Made by a program: the position numbers and the translations under genes
Assembly: GCF_008831285.2 (NCBI RefSeq)
Contig: NC_045147.1
Span: forward strand, 5,496,334-5,560,333
Source of the DNA: Nymphaea colorata
Lineage: Eukaryota > Streptophyta > Magnoliopsida > Nymphaeales > Nymphaeaceae
Direction: 5' to 3'
DNA: 64,000 nt
The notes under the pieces: model-generated
The model's input: only the letters and a program-made list of their open reading frames with translations
Databases searched by the model: none
Told to the model about the DNA's origin: nothing
Shown: one piece after another, positions 10,209-20,334 of the stretch
Position numbering within the stretch: the stretch's first letter is position 1
How the letters are laid out: every line of letters begins with the position of its first letter

Positions 10209-10756
10209 GCGCCGGCCAATGTTATCTGTATCGTACGATACAAACGTGTATCGTACGATACGTATCGTCCGTATCAACATAAACGATACGGCACATGGTT
10301 TGTACACGATACGCGTACGTATCGCCCGTATCGTGCGATACGGGTATCGTGCGATACGGGGACCGTATCGTACGATACGGGGACCGTATCGTACGATACG
10401 GGCGATACACCCCCGTATCGTGCGATACGGGGTTAAAATGAAAAAGGGGCCCGACGGCTCCTTTTTTGCGTCTTTTTTTAAAACCTATGCTCCTCTCTCT
10501 CTCTCTTCTATTGTTTCTAAACACTGCAAGAGACGTGGGAGGGAGAGATTTTCTCCATTTGCATCAAGATTTACCGGTGAAGAAGCTTTATTTCTTGTTG
10601 TGGGGAGTCTCGGGACGGTGGGAAGCTTGGAGAAAGAGGGTTTTTTGGTTTCTAACACCAAGAAGGTAAGAAATAACTCATTTTAGTCGTTGAATCGTTC
10701 ATCTCTCTTATTTCCTACATTTATTTGTATGTTTTTACTTGTTTTGTGAAGATATA

Positions 10757-10903
10757 ATGTCGGATCCTCCATGGCAGTGGTATACAAGGGTGAATCCCAA
10801 AGATAGGTTAAGAGTTAAGTGCAATTATTGTAAGCAAATCATATCAGGAGGGATCTCTCGCTTTAAAAACCATATAGCTGGTACACACAGCGATGTGGCT
10901 GCC
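10757..10903 (+). pseudogene. hAT transposase N-terminus: BED zinc finger
   Basis: The ATG at 10757 opens MSDPPWQWYTRVNPKDR followed by a BED-type zinc finger: CNYCKQIISGG, then RFKNHIAGTH (C-x2-C ... H-x4-H). BED fingers bind DNA in hAT transposases. The frame is lost at 10904, where the inserted repeat begins, so about 400 residues expected between this finger and the catalytic C-terminal half are absent. No close upstream start competes. Confidence 0.88.
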
Positions 10904-11957
10904 TATGTCACATAGGTACGGGTACGGGTACGTGTGCCGGTGCTGGTACGAGTACGAACCATTTTTAAAAAACTTGGGTACGGGGGTACGGCCATACACA
11001 CCCATGCACATGTACATATATATGTCAAAAAATTTCAAACAGGATAACATATTTCGCATATATATATATATCAAAAATTACAAACAGAATAACATATTCT
11101 GATATAACAAATTCATGGATTTAAGGTGAGAATCCCCTTTTTCATCTAATCTCAAATATGAAGTTTTAGCTATAAACTCAAAATCTCAAACCATCTTTTT
11201 TCACATAATGATAAAATCTAATGTTTATTTATTTACATTGTAAGTTTCATATAGAAGGGATCTTGAATCTGTCTGGGATTTGAGAAGGTTATGGGCCACC
11301 ACGGGGGTTGTTTCTCGGCTGTAGGCCACCCATGGTGTGCACATGCCTGTGTTGCGCCCACAGGAACTGTTAATTCACTAAAGTCAATGAAAATGTAATG
11401 TATATGATTGTACTTGACTGATGTGCATGTGATTGATGTGAAAGCATGTGATTGAAACTGTATATTGTGGCCATTGAGTGGCTTGTACATGTTGTGCTCT
11501 GACACGACATGATGATGAATGATTTTGATAATTGTTTTCTGATTTGAGCCCTATCTAAGAGGGTTTGGTATTTTCCTGGCTTGTTGCCATACTGCGAAAG
11601 CTAAGCCTTCAGTTGTTTCTTTTTCAGGTTTTGGCAGATCCGGGGCAGCTGGTTGAGCAGATGGCTTCACTCACGTCCTACTGGGGAGGTTTTGGGATGT
11701 GTCTTTTGTAGTGCCGGTGCGTCTTATTTTGGTTTTATTGATGTCTTATTTTTGTTAGGCATCAATTATATAGTCTGGGGCATTTTTGTTATATGTGATT
11801 TTGTATGAATTGAAATGATTATATAAATGAAAGTTCGCCCCATTGTTTTGAATTGCTTGGCTCATCTCTTTTGAACTGTTGTGTAGTCATACCTCGATGT
11901 TTGATGTTTAGAAAAAAAAAAAAAAATGTTTGAGTGTCAAAAGGTCGGGGTGTGACA
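10904..11957. mobile_element. Composite repeat replacing the hAT transposase middle
   Basis: Two pieces are joined here. 10904-11287 begins ATGTCACATAGGTAC, the same terminus as the TIR element at 20335, followed by GGTACGGGTACG-type repeats and AT-rich sequence. 11288-11957 matches the 3' end of the 3-4-kb LTR family found at 22253, 26241 and 46000 (GGGCCACCACGGGGG ... GGGGTGTGACA). The transposase frame resumes at about 11958. No target duplication was found, so this looks like replacement or repair rather than simple insertion. Confidence 0.7.
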
Positions 11958-13055
11958 AATCCTGTGTGCACTTATTGAAGATTTGTGTACCTCTAGTGAA
12001 AGTCCTCAGATTAGTTGATAGTGAAGATAGACCTTCTATTGGATATTTATATGAGTCTATGGACAGAGCCAAGGAGGCCATTAGAGATAATATGAAGGGA
12101 AAAAAGAAGTTGTACATGCCTATATGGAAGATTATAGATGAAAGGTGGTCTGGACAACTTCATTGCCCACTTCATGCAGCAGCCTACTACCTAAATCCTG
12201 CTATTAGATATTTTCCCACTTTTAAGAAGGACAGAGAGGTCAAGTATGGCATGTTGGATTGTATTGACGTATTAGTAAGTGATAGTGAAGAACAAGATGC
12301 TATCCATATGTCGATCAACAAATATGATACGGCTTCTGGTACCAAAGCGAGAGACACAGCAGTTCGATGCAAGACAACTATGCGTCCAGGTATTAGAAAA
12401 AGAGACTTTATACTTCTTGTTGTTTAGCTTCTGTTCTACATTTTTACCTTCTCATATATTTATTCTATCTCATTTTTACTTTCCATCTGTTATCAGATTT
12501 GTGGTGGGAAAGGTTTGGGCCTGATTGCCCAGAATTAAGGAAGCTTGCAATTAGAATTCTCAGACAAACATGTAGTGCAACTGGATGTGAAACAAATTGA
12601 AGTGTATTTCAGCACATCCACAGTAAGAAAAGGAATAGGCTGGAACATAAAAGGTTGAATGACTTTGTTTACGTTCGTTATAATATGAAGTTGAGACAAA
12701 GGTAAACATTTGTTATACAAAATAGCAAATTCTAATATATATTTTAATTTCTAACAATTTGTTCAACTATTCTCTTGTTAGGCAACTAGAAACAACATCT
12801 ACGAGGAAGCATCACACTCAATATGATCCTATCAACATTGATCATTTTGATATATTAGATTCTTGGGTTGAAGAAGAACCATCTGCAATACTTGATGAGG
12901 ATGATCTTGATTTTTTGAACGTTGAAGGAGCAGAAGAGATTATTGAAGAAGGAGAGGCTGAGGAGCAATGGAATGTTGGTGACATTCCATTTGCAACAGA
13001 GGGGATAGATCAAGAAGCACTTAATGAAGAAAATGAAGATGATGATGAAGAATGA
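11958..13055 (+). pseudogene. hAT transposase C-terminal half with dimerization domain
   Basis: Exons can be followed: 11958-12389 (DSEDRPSIGYLYESMDRAK, RWSGQLHCPLHAAAYYLNP), intron 12390-12496 (GT..AG), 12497-12701 (LWWERFGPDCPELRKLA, then HIHSKKRNRLEHKRLNDF), intron 12702-12781 (GT..AG), and 12782-13055 ending in a very acidic tail. The second exon is the hAT C-terminal dimerization domain. A TGA at 12598-12600 stands where Trp is expected in the conserved TNWSVF-like motif, so this copy is dead even apart from its missing middle. Splice sites are inferred from frame continuity. Confidence 0.88.
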
Positions 13056-13528
13056 AGATGATGATGCAGATGACGATTGACGAGGCTTTTTTGTTGAATC
13101 ATGAAATATGATAACTATGTCTATATGTTTTGACTTCTGAGTTCTAAACTTATGAATTGTGATGTAATCGAATACTCTTCGGTTGCTTAGTATATTATTT
13201 TGATTTTTGAATGTTTGATTTCTTATTTTGGAATGTGTTGTTCATATTCATACTTCATAAGTTCATAGTTCATACTTCATATACATGAATGATGAATGTT
13301 CCTTTAAATACATTTTTCTTCAGTTTTTCTGATTTTTACTTGTTTTATCGAATTTTTTTAGATTTTTTCTGATTTTTTTCTATTTTTATAATTTTTAAAT
13401 ATTTTTTACAAATTAAAAAAATAATTTTACGATACGTTACGATACATTTACGATACGTTATGATACGGCGTATAGGTCGGGCCGACCGATACGCAATACG
13501 ATACGACAGTGATAACATTGGCGCCGGC

Positions 13529-15800
13529 AGCCATTGCCTCATATTCTGCCAAAGTGCTCGATCTAGCAATTGCACATTGTTTCCTGCTACTCCAGCAAAC
13601 AAGATTGGAATTAAGGAAGATACAATAACTTGAAACTAATCGTCTATCATCTGGATCACCTGCCCAGTCTGCATCAGTATAGGTGAAAATGGTATGTCCA
13701 TTCAAATCAGTTGTTCTTGTGTAGACGAGTCCATCCCCAAGAGTAGCCTTAAGATAGCGCAAAATAAGTTTAGTAGCATCCATATGTCCATATGTGGGTG
13801 CGTGCGTAAACTGAGAAACTTGATTAACTGCATATACTATGTCTGGGCGTGTAAAAGTGAGTGCAACATGCTAACTATACTCCAATAAAAACTAAGGTTT
13901 GAGTATGTATCACTCCCATCAGAGGCATTCAATTTTGTGTTGAGAACACTAAGAGTATTTATGGGCTTGCAATTTGCCATACTTGCTCTGTCCAAAATAT
14001 CAAAAGTATATTTGTGCTGCATAAGAGTTAACGTGTCGCCCTTTTTATCAAGCTCAACACTCAAAATGTACCGCAGTTCACCGACATCCTTCACCTTGAA
14101 TTGTTGCTTCAATACTTCTTAACATGAGATATATGACATGAAGAATTTCCAGTAAGAACTATGTCATCTACATATATGAGTAGCCAAGTTGTAATTTCAC
14201 ATGAATGATATATGAATAAGGAATGGTCAAGTGAACTTCTACGATAACCAGCCTGTTGCACATGAAGAGAAAATCTATTGAACCATGTGCGAGATGCTTG
14301 CTTAAGCCCATATAACAGTTTTTGTAATTACACAGCCATTGAGTTGGATCATTGGTAGCATAACCCAGAGGTTGTTCCATGTATACTTCTTTTAGAAAAC
14401 CATGGAGAAAAGCATTTTTAATATCCAACTGATATAAAATCCATCCATGTGAGATTGCAAGGGAAACTACAACTCGGATTGTTCCCATCTTGATAACTGG
14501 ACTGAAAGTCTCATCATGATCTTCTCTGTACTGTTGCGTGAAACCTCTAGCCACAAGATGAGCCTCATGTCAGTTAATACTTCCATCGGGTTTATATTTG
14601 AGTTTGTAAACCCATTTTGAACCCACTACATTCTTATTATCTGGACGAGAGACAATCTCCCAAGTTTGACACTCATTTAAAGCAGTCATTTCTTCATTCA
14701 TGGCCTCGACCCAATATTTACTCAATTCTGCCATAGAAAGTTGAAAATCTAAAAAGAAGTTATGATAACTTACCCATCTATCAATGGGGTGTCGCACACG
14801 TTATGATCTACGTGGGCAAGTGATAACAGTTTCTGTAGCGGTTGTTGGAGCTGATCGTTAAGTATATACTATTCCTGAAAAACGATTAGGTGAAGACGTG
14901 TTGTTCGTCTGAGTAGATGGAGGCATGTTGTCCATCTAAACATCTGAGGCTGCCTCGAATTCATTTATAATTTTATCACTGTGTGTGTGGTATGCATCAA
15001 CTCCTTGACCTAATATCTCAGCGTTCAGCCATAAATCATATGTATTATCCCTTGTATTGAGTATTGCATGTGGCTCCTTTAAGTCCTTCAACCTGAACTC
15101 ATAAAAAACAACATGTCGTGAAATATGCACGCACCAGTCTTTGGACATAACAGACACATCCAAAAAACAACTCGATCTTGAAACTTATTTCTCAAGGAAA
15201 CATCAACATGGACCTAACAGACACATCCAAAAAGATGTAGTTCATCATAATTTGGAAATTCTTGATGTAAAATAAAAAATGAAGATTTTCCTTCAACTAT
15301 AGATAATGGCTGTCGATTAATGACATGAACAACAGTATGAAAGGCTTCAGTCCATAAATTATAGCCACATCCGTGTTGTGCATCATACTTAGTGCACTTT
15401 CAACTATGTGTCTATACTTTCTTTCAACAATACCATTCTGTTGTTAGTGATCTCATGATTTAGTAAATACTCAGTAAATTCATTTGAAATGAACTCACCC
15501 CCACCATCACATTGGAAATGCACAATATTACTAAAGTATTTATTTTGGACCAATGCATGAAATTGAGTGAACAAGCAGAAAACCTCTTGTTTGCTTTTCA
15601 TGAAGTGGATCCATGTGTAACGTGAATGAGAATCAACAAAAACAACATAACATTTGCTCCTAGAAAGAGAAGAAATAGGAGCAGGCCTCCAAACATCAGA
15701 ATATATAGTATCAAATAACCTCGAAGCTCGCTTATTTATTGACTAAAAAGAAAGAGCATGGCTCTTACAAATATGACAGCTTGAGCACATGCTAGACTCA
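13529..15800 (-). pseudogene. Copia D pol: integrase, RT, RNase H (N-terminal part)
   Basis: On the minus strand 15800-13529 runs through integrase remnants (CDGGGEFISNEF near 15480-15510), a linker (14936-15163), and RT (WVEAMNEEMTALNECQTWEI and VGSKWVYKLKYKPDGS at 14570-14730; FSPVIKMGTIRVVVSLA at 14440-14510; QLDIKNAFLHG; catalytic YVDDIVLTG near 14150-14178). It continues with the RT tail (13837-14112) and RNase H (YTDADWAGDPDDR and RSSTLAEYEAMAAGA) up to the hAT target duplication at 13521. Several frame breaks exist, for example near 13835 and 14140. No gag or protease was found upstream. Confidence 0.85.
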
Positions 15801-15893
15801 TTGACTGAACTTAGACTGGACTTATGTAATAGTCCGTCTGCAACAAGACTTTGAATGGAAGACTGACTACAATTATAGGAACTTAGGGCAGGC

Positions 15894-16175
15894 GACTTTG
15901 GAAGTTAGGGCACGATAGATTTAGGAATCAGGGCAGACGACAACAATTTTGGGGTTATTAGCATCTAGGAATTAGGGCAGACGACAGCAGTTTTGGGGTT
16001 AGGGAAGGAAAAACAGAAATTAGGCCATAAAACAAGATTTTGGTATTAGGCAGAAAAATAGAGATTAGGGCAGAAATCAGAGATTTTGGGATTGGGGCAG
16101 AAAAACAGAGATTATGGTAGAAATCAGAGATTTTGGGATTAGGGCAGAAAAACAGAGATTAGGGCAGAAATCAGA
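15894..16175. repeat. Tandem repeat array in place of family D gag
   Basis: A degenerate tandem array is built on GATTAGGGCAGAAA and CAGAGATTTTGGGATT subunits (period about 49 bp with a shorter internal register). It is most regular from about 16030 to 16175 and decays leftwards. It occupies the stretch between integrase remnants and the primer site at 16209, where gag and protease should be. Confidence 0.75.
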
Positions 16176-16220
16176 AATTCTTACCGGACATTCTCATTGG
16201 CAAAACCTGCTCTGATACCA

Positions 16221-16502
16221 TGTAAGATTTTGATGTATATCACCAAACCACCAGCTGGAGTCTTGAGGTGCGAGAAGACGAGAAGAGGAATAGACTGTTC
16301 GATAAAAGAGAGAGAAGAATAAGGGCCTTAGCATTGGTGCCTGCCCCTTGCCATTACTTTAAACTAATTACACTTCAGTGTTACAAATAAAATACACAAA
16401 ACAACAATAAAAATTACAAGTTTGCCACTGCCCATTATGTGTTGCGTGTGGTGAAGATGGGTTGGGTCTGAGGTCTGACTTGACCCAAACCATATCTTAA
16501 CA
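16221..16502 (-). repeat. 5' LTR of family D copia
   Basis: 282 bp, the partner of 9662-9946. The primer site (GCTCTGATACCA on the plus strand) ends at 16220. TATAG follows at 16503-16507. Confidence 0.9.
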
Positions 16503-17169
16503 TATAGTCTACTTCGTCCTCTTCCCAATCATGCAAGTGCAGATGGTTGTGAGTTATTTGTGGATGGAGGAAGAGTAACAACCAATCTGTTTAGCCTGTT
16601 GAAGGCCTTATCAAGATCGGGAAAATCTGTTTAGTCCCCATGTGAGATTTGAGACAATGTTTGCAAACGGTTTTAAGGAGTTCATTTTTTCATAAGTAAA
16701 CTTCAGCTTTGTAAATGTAAAGTATTCAGTTAAATCTATGTCACCTTGTTGCATTTGTAACAGTTCTTGCTGAACTTGTAGAATTTTGCTAATGTTCTTG
16801 TCTTGAGAGTACGTCTGCGAAGAGAACTCCACATATCTTTAGGTGTATTATAATAACATTGTCAAACAACAATTTGGGGCTGAGTGCTAATCATAAGCCA
16901 AGCTCTAATCATGTTGTTTTCTTCCCCCCACCGTGCATATTTGTCGATCTTTTCCACTGGTTCATCTTCTTCCAATATATATTTCTTCCTGTGTCCAACA
17001 ACTAACAACATGAAAGTTCTAGCCCATATTTCGTAGTTAGCTCCATCAAGTTTAATAGTAGATCCAAAAGAAAAAAAAGATTTGAGAAGGCTTTGTACTC
17101 TACGCCAGCCTCAGTTTGCTTATTTCCATATTCAAATGTATCATGTTGTAGGGACTTATTGGCATCCAT
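16503..17169 (-). pseudogene. Copia B gag, N-terminal part
   Basis: The minus-strand start codon at 17169 opens MDANKSLQHDTFEYGNKQTE, closely related to the gag start at 44099. Further down, EFSSQTYSQDKNISKILQVQ and QELLQMQQGDIDLTEYFTF (16700-16830) match the other family B copy. The frame shifts several times. It stops at the TATAG duplication; its continuation with the zinc knuckle is at 9661 and below. Confidence 0.82.
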
Positions 17170-17671
17170 GATAAAAACTCGAAGATAAAGGAATCTAGAA
17201 GTCCACGGCGGACTGCAATCACTTCTGCAGCTCCACGACAGGCACACAACTGCAGCATGTGGGATCTTGCTGTAGCTGGAATGAATACTGCCGTGATTTG
17301 TTTATCAGATTGGTACAACAGCAAGCATTTGATGACAGACTTGGAAAACAAAAGTTGAAGTCATTCACAGTCTCATGGTGAAGCCTCCATGACGTCAACT
17401 CCATTATCATTCAACAGCAACAAAGATGCTTGAACGTGGGGACTAGGAGGCCATTCAACATAAAGATCAACGACACTCACACCATTGACTTCAACAACAA
17501 TTGACCTAGGGTTTTAGGAAAAACCCTAGGTCATATTAAATGAACACAAACCAACAAAAGGGAGTACCTCTCAAATGCAACAGAAGTTCAGAAAAGAAAT
17601 AAGAAGAGTTCAGCAGCAGAGAGGAGATTTCGATGTCAAGAGACTCCCAAGGCTTCACCGCTCTGATACCA

Positions 17672-17916
17672 TGTTACTTGAAGAGGTAGGGAAGAAGAAG
17701 AAGAGAGCATGAGGAAGAAAGAGAGTAAGGAGCAGTCTTATTAGTCTCAGCTGCTCCTCATCCTTTAGAATAAAAAGTACTGATTAGGGTTATCTCTAAC
17801 CCCTTACATAAAGAGTCCAATAAGAAATTAAAATTCAAAGAACTACCTAATAATAAAGTTTCAAAATACAGAAAACATCAAACCAGTACGTTTTCTCAAT
17901 AGTCTCCATTCTAACA
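17672..17916 (-). repeat. 5' LTR of minus-strand family B copia
   Basis: The sequence starts TGTTACTTGAAG at 17672 and ends TTCTAACA at 17916. A primer site (GCTCTGATACCAT on the plus strand) lies immediately inside at 17660-17672. It shares a block around GGACTCTTTATGTAAGGGG with the LTRs at 43269 and 52793 but is clearly diverged. Confidence 0.78.
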
Positions 17917-18591
17917 ATTGGCTAATTTTTCTCATCATAATCCTATCTTACTCACTGAGTGAACTCTTTTGCAACAAATTGTGCTTTGTACCTCTCAATG
18001 CTCCCATCTAACTTGTACTAAGTACACCCATTTGCATCTGACTACATTCCTGTCAAATAATTAAGGCATAACCTCCCAAGTACCACATTCATAGAGAGAT
18101 TTTATCTAACCATTCATGGCTTTAACCCATTTCGTAGAACTGACAGCTTGGTAGAACATGGTGGGTTCATCCTCATTTTCTAGAGCAGCCAAAAACAATT
18201 GCATATCCATAGAGAAATTATCATGACTTTCTCATTGTCCAATAGAATGGTGGGAAATATGTGGACCATATGACTTTATATGCATGGGAATAGGTGGAAG
18301 GCAGGTAGCTTCTTGAACAACTATCAAAGACGAGAGCACCCATCCTTAACAAGTCTAAATGATATCTTTGAATCTCCCCAATACTTACTATTCTAAAGCC
18401 CCTTGCGAGTACCTAGGCTCTTTTCAACAATTACAATATGTTCATGCGGTTGCATGCAACCTACATGGCTTTCCCCATCAGGACGAGCAAATAGTCGTGC
18501 TCAATCATGAATGGTAGACTCCAACCACTCACAACGATAGACTCAGCTACCAGAAATAACCCCCATTTTCCTTCGCAGTTTACTAGCGCCC
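17917..18591 (-). pseudogene. Remnant of a further copia element (E)
   Basis: On the minus strand 18190-17940 gives EDEPTMFYQAVSS, KWVKAMNG, SLYECGTWEV, KWVYLVQV and ERYKAQFVAKEFTQ-like segments, the region just before and into copia RT, broken by many stops. 18200-18591 has no convincing motif. The right edge is the target duplication CGCCC of the chromovirus; the left edge is where the family B copia inserted. It may continue beyond 32133. Confidence 0.6.
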
Positions 18592-19999
18592 TGTTAGGCA
18601 CAGACCTAACAACTGAGTTTTGTTTGTTTCTGTTGCTACTCTTATCTTTGTTTTCCAGTTTTAGTGTTCCTGTCGAGCGGCAGGTCTGGTCCCATTTAGG
18701 CTTGTAATAAACCCAACCCATCACGTTACATTATATACACACACTTAAGGGAACTAAACCCTAATGAAGAAACAAATTACGGTTAGAAGTTGGGCTTCTG
18801 TGTGAGATTAGAGCAGAGAGGTGAGAAACTGTCGTCCATTAAGGATAGGGCAGCACATGAGCAGAGTCGACCCGAGCTTGCCCAGCTCGAGCTCGAGCTC
18901 CCTAACACAAGCTCGAGCTCGACTCGATTATACAAAGTCGAGCTCGACTCGCTTAACTCGAGTAACTCGGTTAATATCCAGCGTCTTGCCCATTGCAACT
19001 TACGAACTGAACGAAAAAGGACCTCTACAGAATAAGCAAAAAAAAACGAACTGAATGAAAAAGGACCTCTGCAGAATAAGCAAAAAAACGACACATTTGC
19101 TCACGCCTTGCCTTGGGCCCGTCTCCTTCTCTATCTTGGCCTGCATTTCGCGGAGAGCACCGGCCTCGTCCTCGATCTCCTTAAGCCTCCTCTTCATCTG
19201 ACCCGATTCCTAAATAAGAAAAATCCAATTTCTGCAGTGCTGTGAATCGGTGCTGAAGAGTCGCAAATGAAAGAAACCCTAGCTCTAACCTTGGAAAATG
19301 AAGTCTCGCCGTCTTCAGCTCCGACCATATCGGCGTCCATCTTGCCCTCCTCTTGCACGCCGTCCTCTCTGTAGACCTCATTTTGACCCGACCTGCCTCT
19401 GCTAGAAGTTGGGGAAGGGGGGGCGTAGGCGTGGGTGAGGAGGAAAGGCGTGGGTGAACGACAAGCGTAAGGTGAGAGAGAAACGAGAGGGAAATTGATG
19501 GGAAGGAGTAATGATGAGCATGTAATAATGAGAGTAAAGGGGTAGGTGGCTGCGTGGGGGAGAAGGGAGGGAAAAGAAAAAGATGAAGGGAACAAAAAAC
19601 GGTGGGAAAACTAAAAACGTAAAACAAAATTAAAGTGGGCAGAGGGAAGAAAGAAGGAAAACTAAAAACGCAGATTAAAATCGAGCGAATCTAGTCGAGT
19701 TTTTACACAGAACACCGACCATTCAATGTAAAACATTTTACCCTAAACCGGTGAACCGGTTTCAATAAGTTAGTGTATCGGCTTTCAACATTTAACGGGT
19801 TTATAACGAGCCGAGTCAGTATAAACGAGTTGAGTTCCTAAAACTCGAACTCGACTCGTTTATTGTTTCGAGTATCATTGTAAGCTTGAACTCGACTTGT
19901 TTATAAACGAGTCGAGCGCGAGTCGAGTATTTTCGAGCGACTTCGAGTCGAGCTCGAGTTGGCTTGACTCGTTGTGCAGCCCTAATTAAGGAGCTATCA
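18592..19999 (+). repeat. 5' LTR of the chromovirus, split by a hAT-type element
   Basis: 18592-18845 plus 19993-19999 make the LTR. It aligns along its length with 31867-32132 (shared GAGTTTTGTTTGTTTCTG, AGGCTTGTAATAAACCCAA, GGGAACTAAACCCTAA). The two LTRs differ by many substitutions and small gaps, implying an old insertion. Confidence 0.88.
18846..19984. mobile_element. Non-autonomous hAT-type element with CGAGCTCGAGTCGAG arrays
   Basis: It starts TAGGGCAGCACA and ends TTGTGCAGCCCTA (inverted termini) and is flanked by the perfect 8-bp duplication ATTAAGGA (18838-18845 and 19985-19992). The uninterrupted site is preserved in the sister LTR at 32118-32125. Both subterminal regions carry repeated CTCGAGCTCGACTCG-type motifs. 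About 1.1 kb long, with no transposase motif seen. The interior 19090-19640 has open frames on the minus strand without recognisable content. Confidence 0.92.
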
Positions 20000-20025
20000 A
20001 GGTATCAGAGCACCAGTTTGAGGAG

Positions 20026-20334
20026 ATGGCGGACAGAGTCACTGTCCAAGAGGCGATGGCCACCATCGACCACCACAAAGCACAGATGGAAATGGCACTA
20101 GAAGGCCTGGGAGGACAGATGCACATCCTGGAACAGTGCATGGATGGGGTGGATGCACATCTCAACACGATGATCGCTGAACAGCAGACACTAGCATCTC
20201 TGCTGCATGAGGCTCTCAATCAAGGGATGCATCGTTCCCCCAATTCTGAGCAAACACCGTCAGGTCAGGCAAGAGGAGAATGGGTGCGTACTGACGAATG
20301 GATTTGAAGGAAATCCTTGGAAGCCCGTGAAGAT
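20026..20334 (+). pseudogene. Chromovirus gag, N-terminal part
   Basis: The ATG at 20026, just after the primer site, opens MADRVTVQEAMATIDHHKAQ, then a helical stretch (GGQMHILEQCMDGVDAHLNT) typical of chromovirus gag N-termini. A TGA follows DEWI near 20307, and a TIR element interrupts at 20335. After removing that element the text continues as KMEFPR at 21340, the usual start of the gypsy gag core. Confidence 0.78.

Larger units (their letters stand above)
10217..13520 (+). mobile_element. hAT transposon with BED-finger transposase remnants
   Basis: The element starts CAATGTTATCTG and ends GTGATAACATTG (imperfect terminal inverted repeats). It is flanked by a perfect 8-bp target duplication GCGCCGGC at 10209-10216 and 13521-13528, as expected for the hAT superfamily. 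The subterminal regions are crowded with CGTATCGTACGATACG-type palindromes (10230-10430 and 13430-13505), probable transposase binding arrays. Inside are a BED zinc finger exon and C-terminal hAT transposase exons. The middle of the gene is replaced by unrelated repeat sequence (10904-11957). Confidence 0.95.
9662..16502 (-). mobile_element. Family D copia, minus strand, with nested hAT
   Basis: LTRs at 9662-9946 and 16221-16502 (starting TGTTAAGATATGG and ending AAAATCTTACA on the minus strand) enclose copia pol remains. The 5-bp target duplication TATAG is at 9657-9661 and 16503-16507. A primer site (ATGGTATCAGAGC, minus strand) lies at 16209-16220. Pol is present, but the space for gag and protease is occupied by a tandem repeat (15894-16175). 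A 3304-bp hAT transposon sits inside RNase H. The LTRs differ by many substitutions and small indels, so the insertion is much older than family C. Confidence 0.92.
2008..17916 (-). mobile_element. Family B copia, minus strand, split by later insertions
   Basis: This is the host element of the left nest. Read on the minus strand it gives 5' LTR (17672-17916), primer site, gag start near 17169, gag to 16503, [family D insertion 9662-16502], zinc knuckle, protease and integrase zinc region to about 8823, RT start to 8535, [family C insertion 3196-8529], and RT and RNase H to 2008, where family A cuts it. The same family occurs complete at 43269-53055, which supports the assignment. The integrase core is missing: the frame jumps from the Cys-Gln-Leu-Gly zinc region straight to the segment upstream of RT at about 8822. 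Its own 3' LTR lies beyond the left edge. Confidence 0.85.

Noticed and set aside
10230-10430. Regular palindromic repeats suggesting a CRISPR or satellite
   Set aside because: The repeats are subterminal arrays of a hAT transposon with defined ends and TSD; there are no unique spacers.
15894-16175. TTAGGG-containing repeats suggesting an interstitial telomere
   Set aside because: TTAGGG occurs only as part of a longer GATTAGGGCAGAAA unit; plant telomeres are usually TTTAGGG and the array is not a hexamer or heptamer repeat.
18880-18965. CGAGCTCGAG repeats as a possible regulatory island or gene promoter
   Set aside because: They lie within the hAT-type element bounded by ATTAAGGA and recur at 62312-62799.
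19181-19627. Minus-strand frames of 133-148 codons inside the hAT-type element
   Set aside because: No domain seen, overlapping frames on the same strand, and Pro/Ser/Leu bias; captured host sequence is possible but unsupported.
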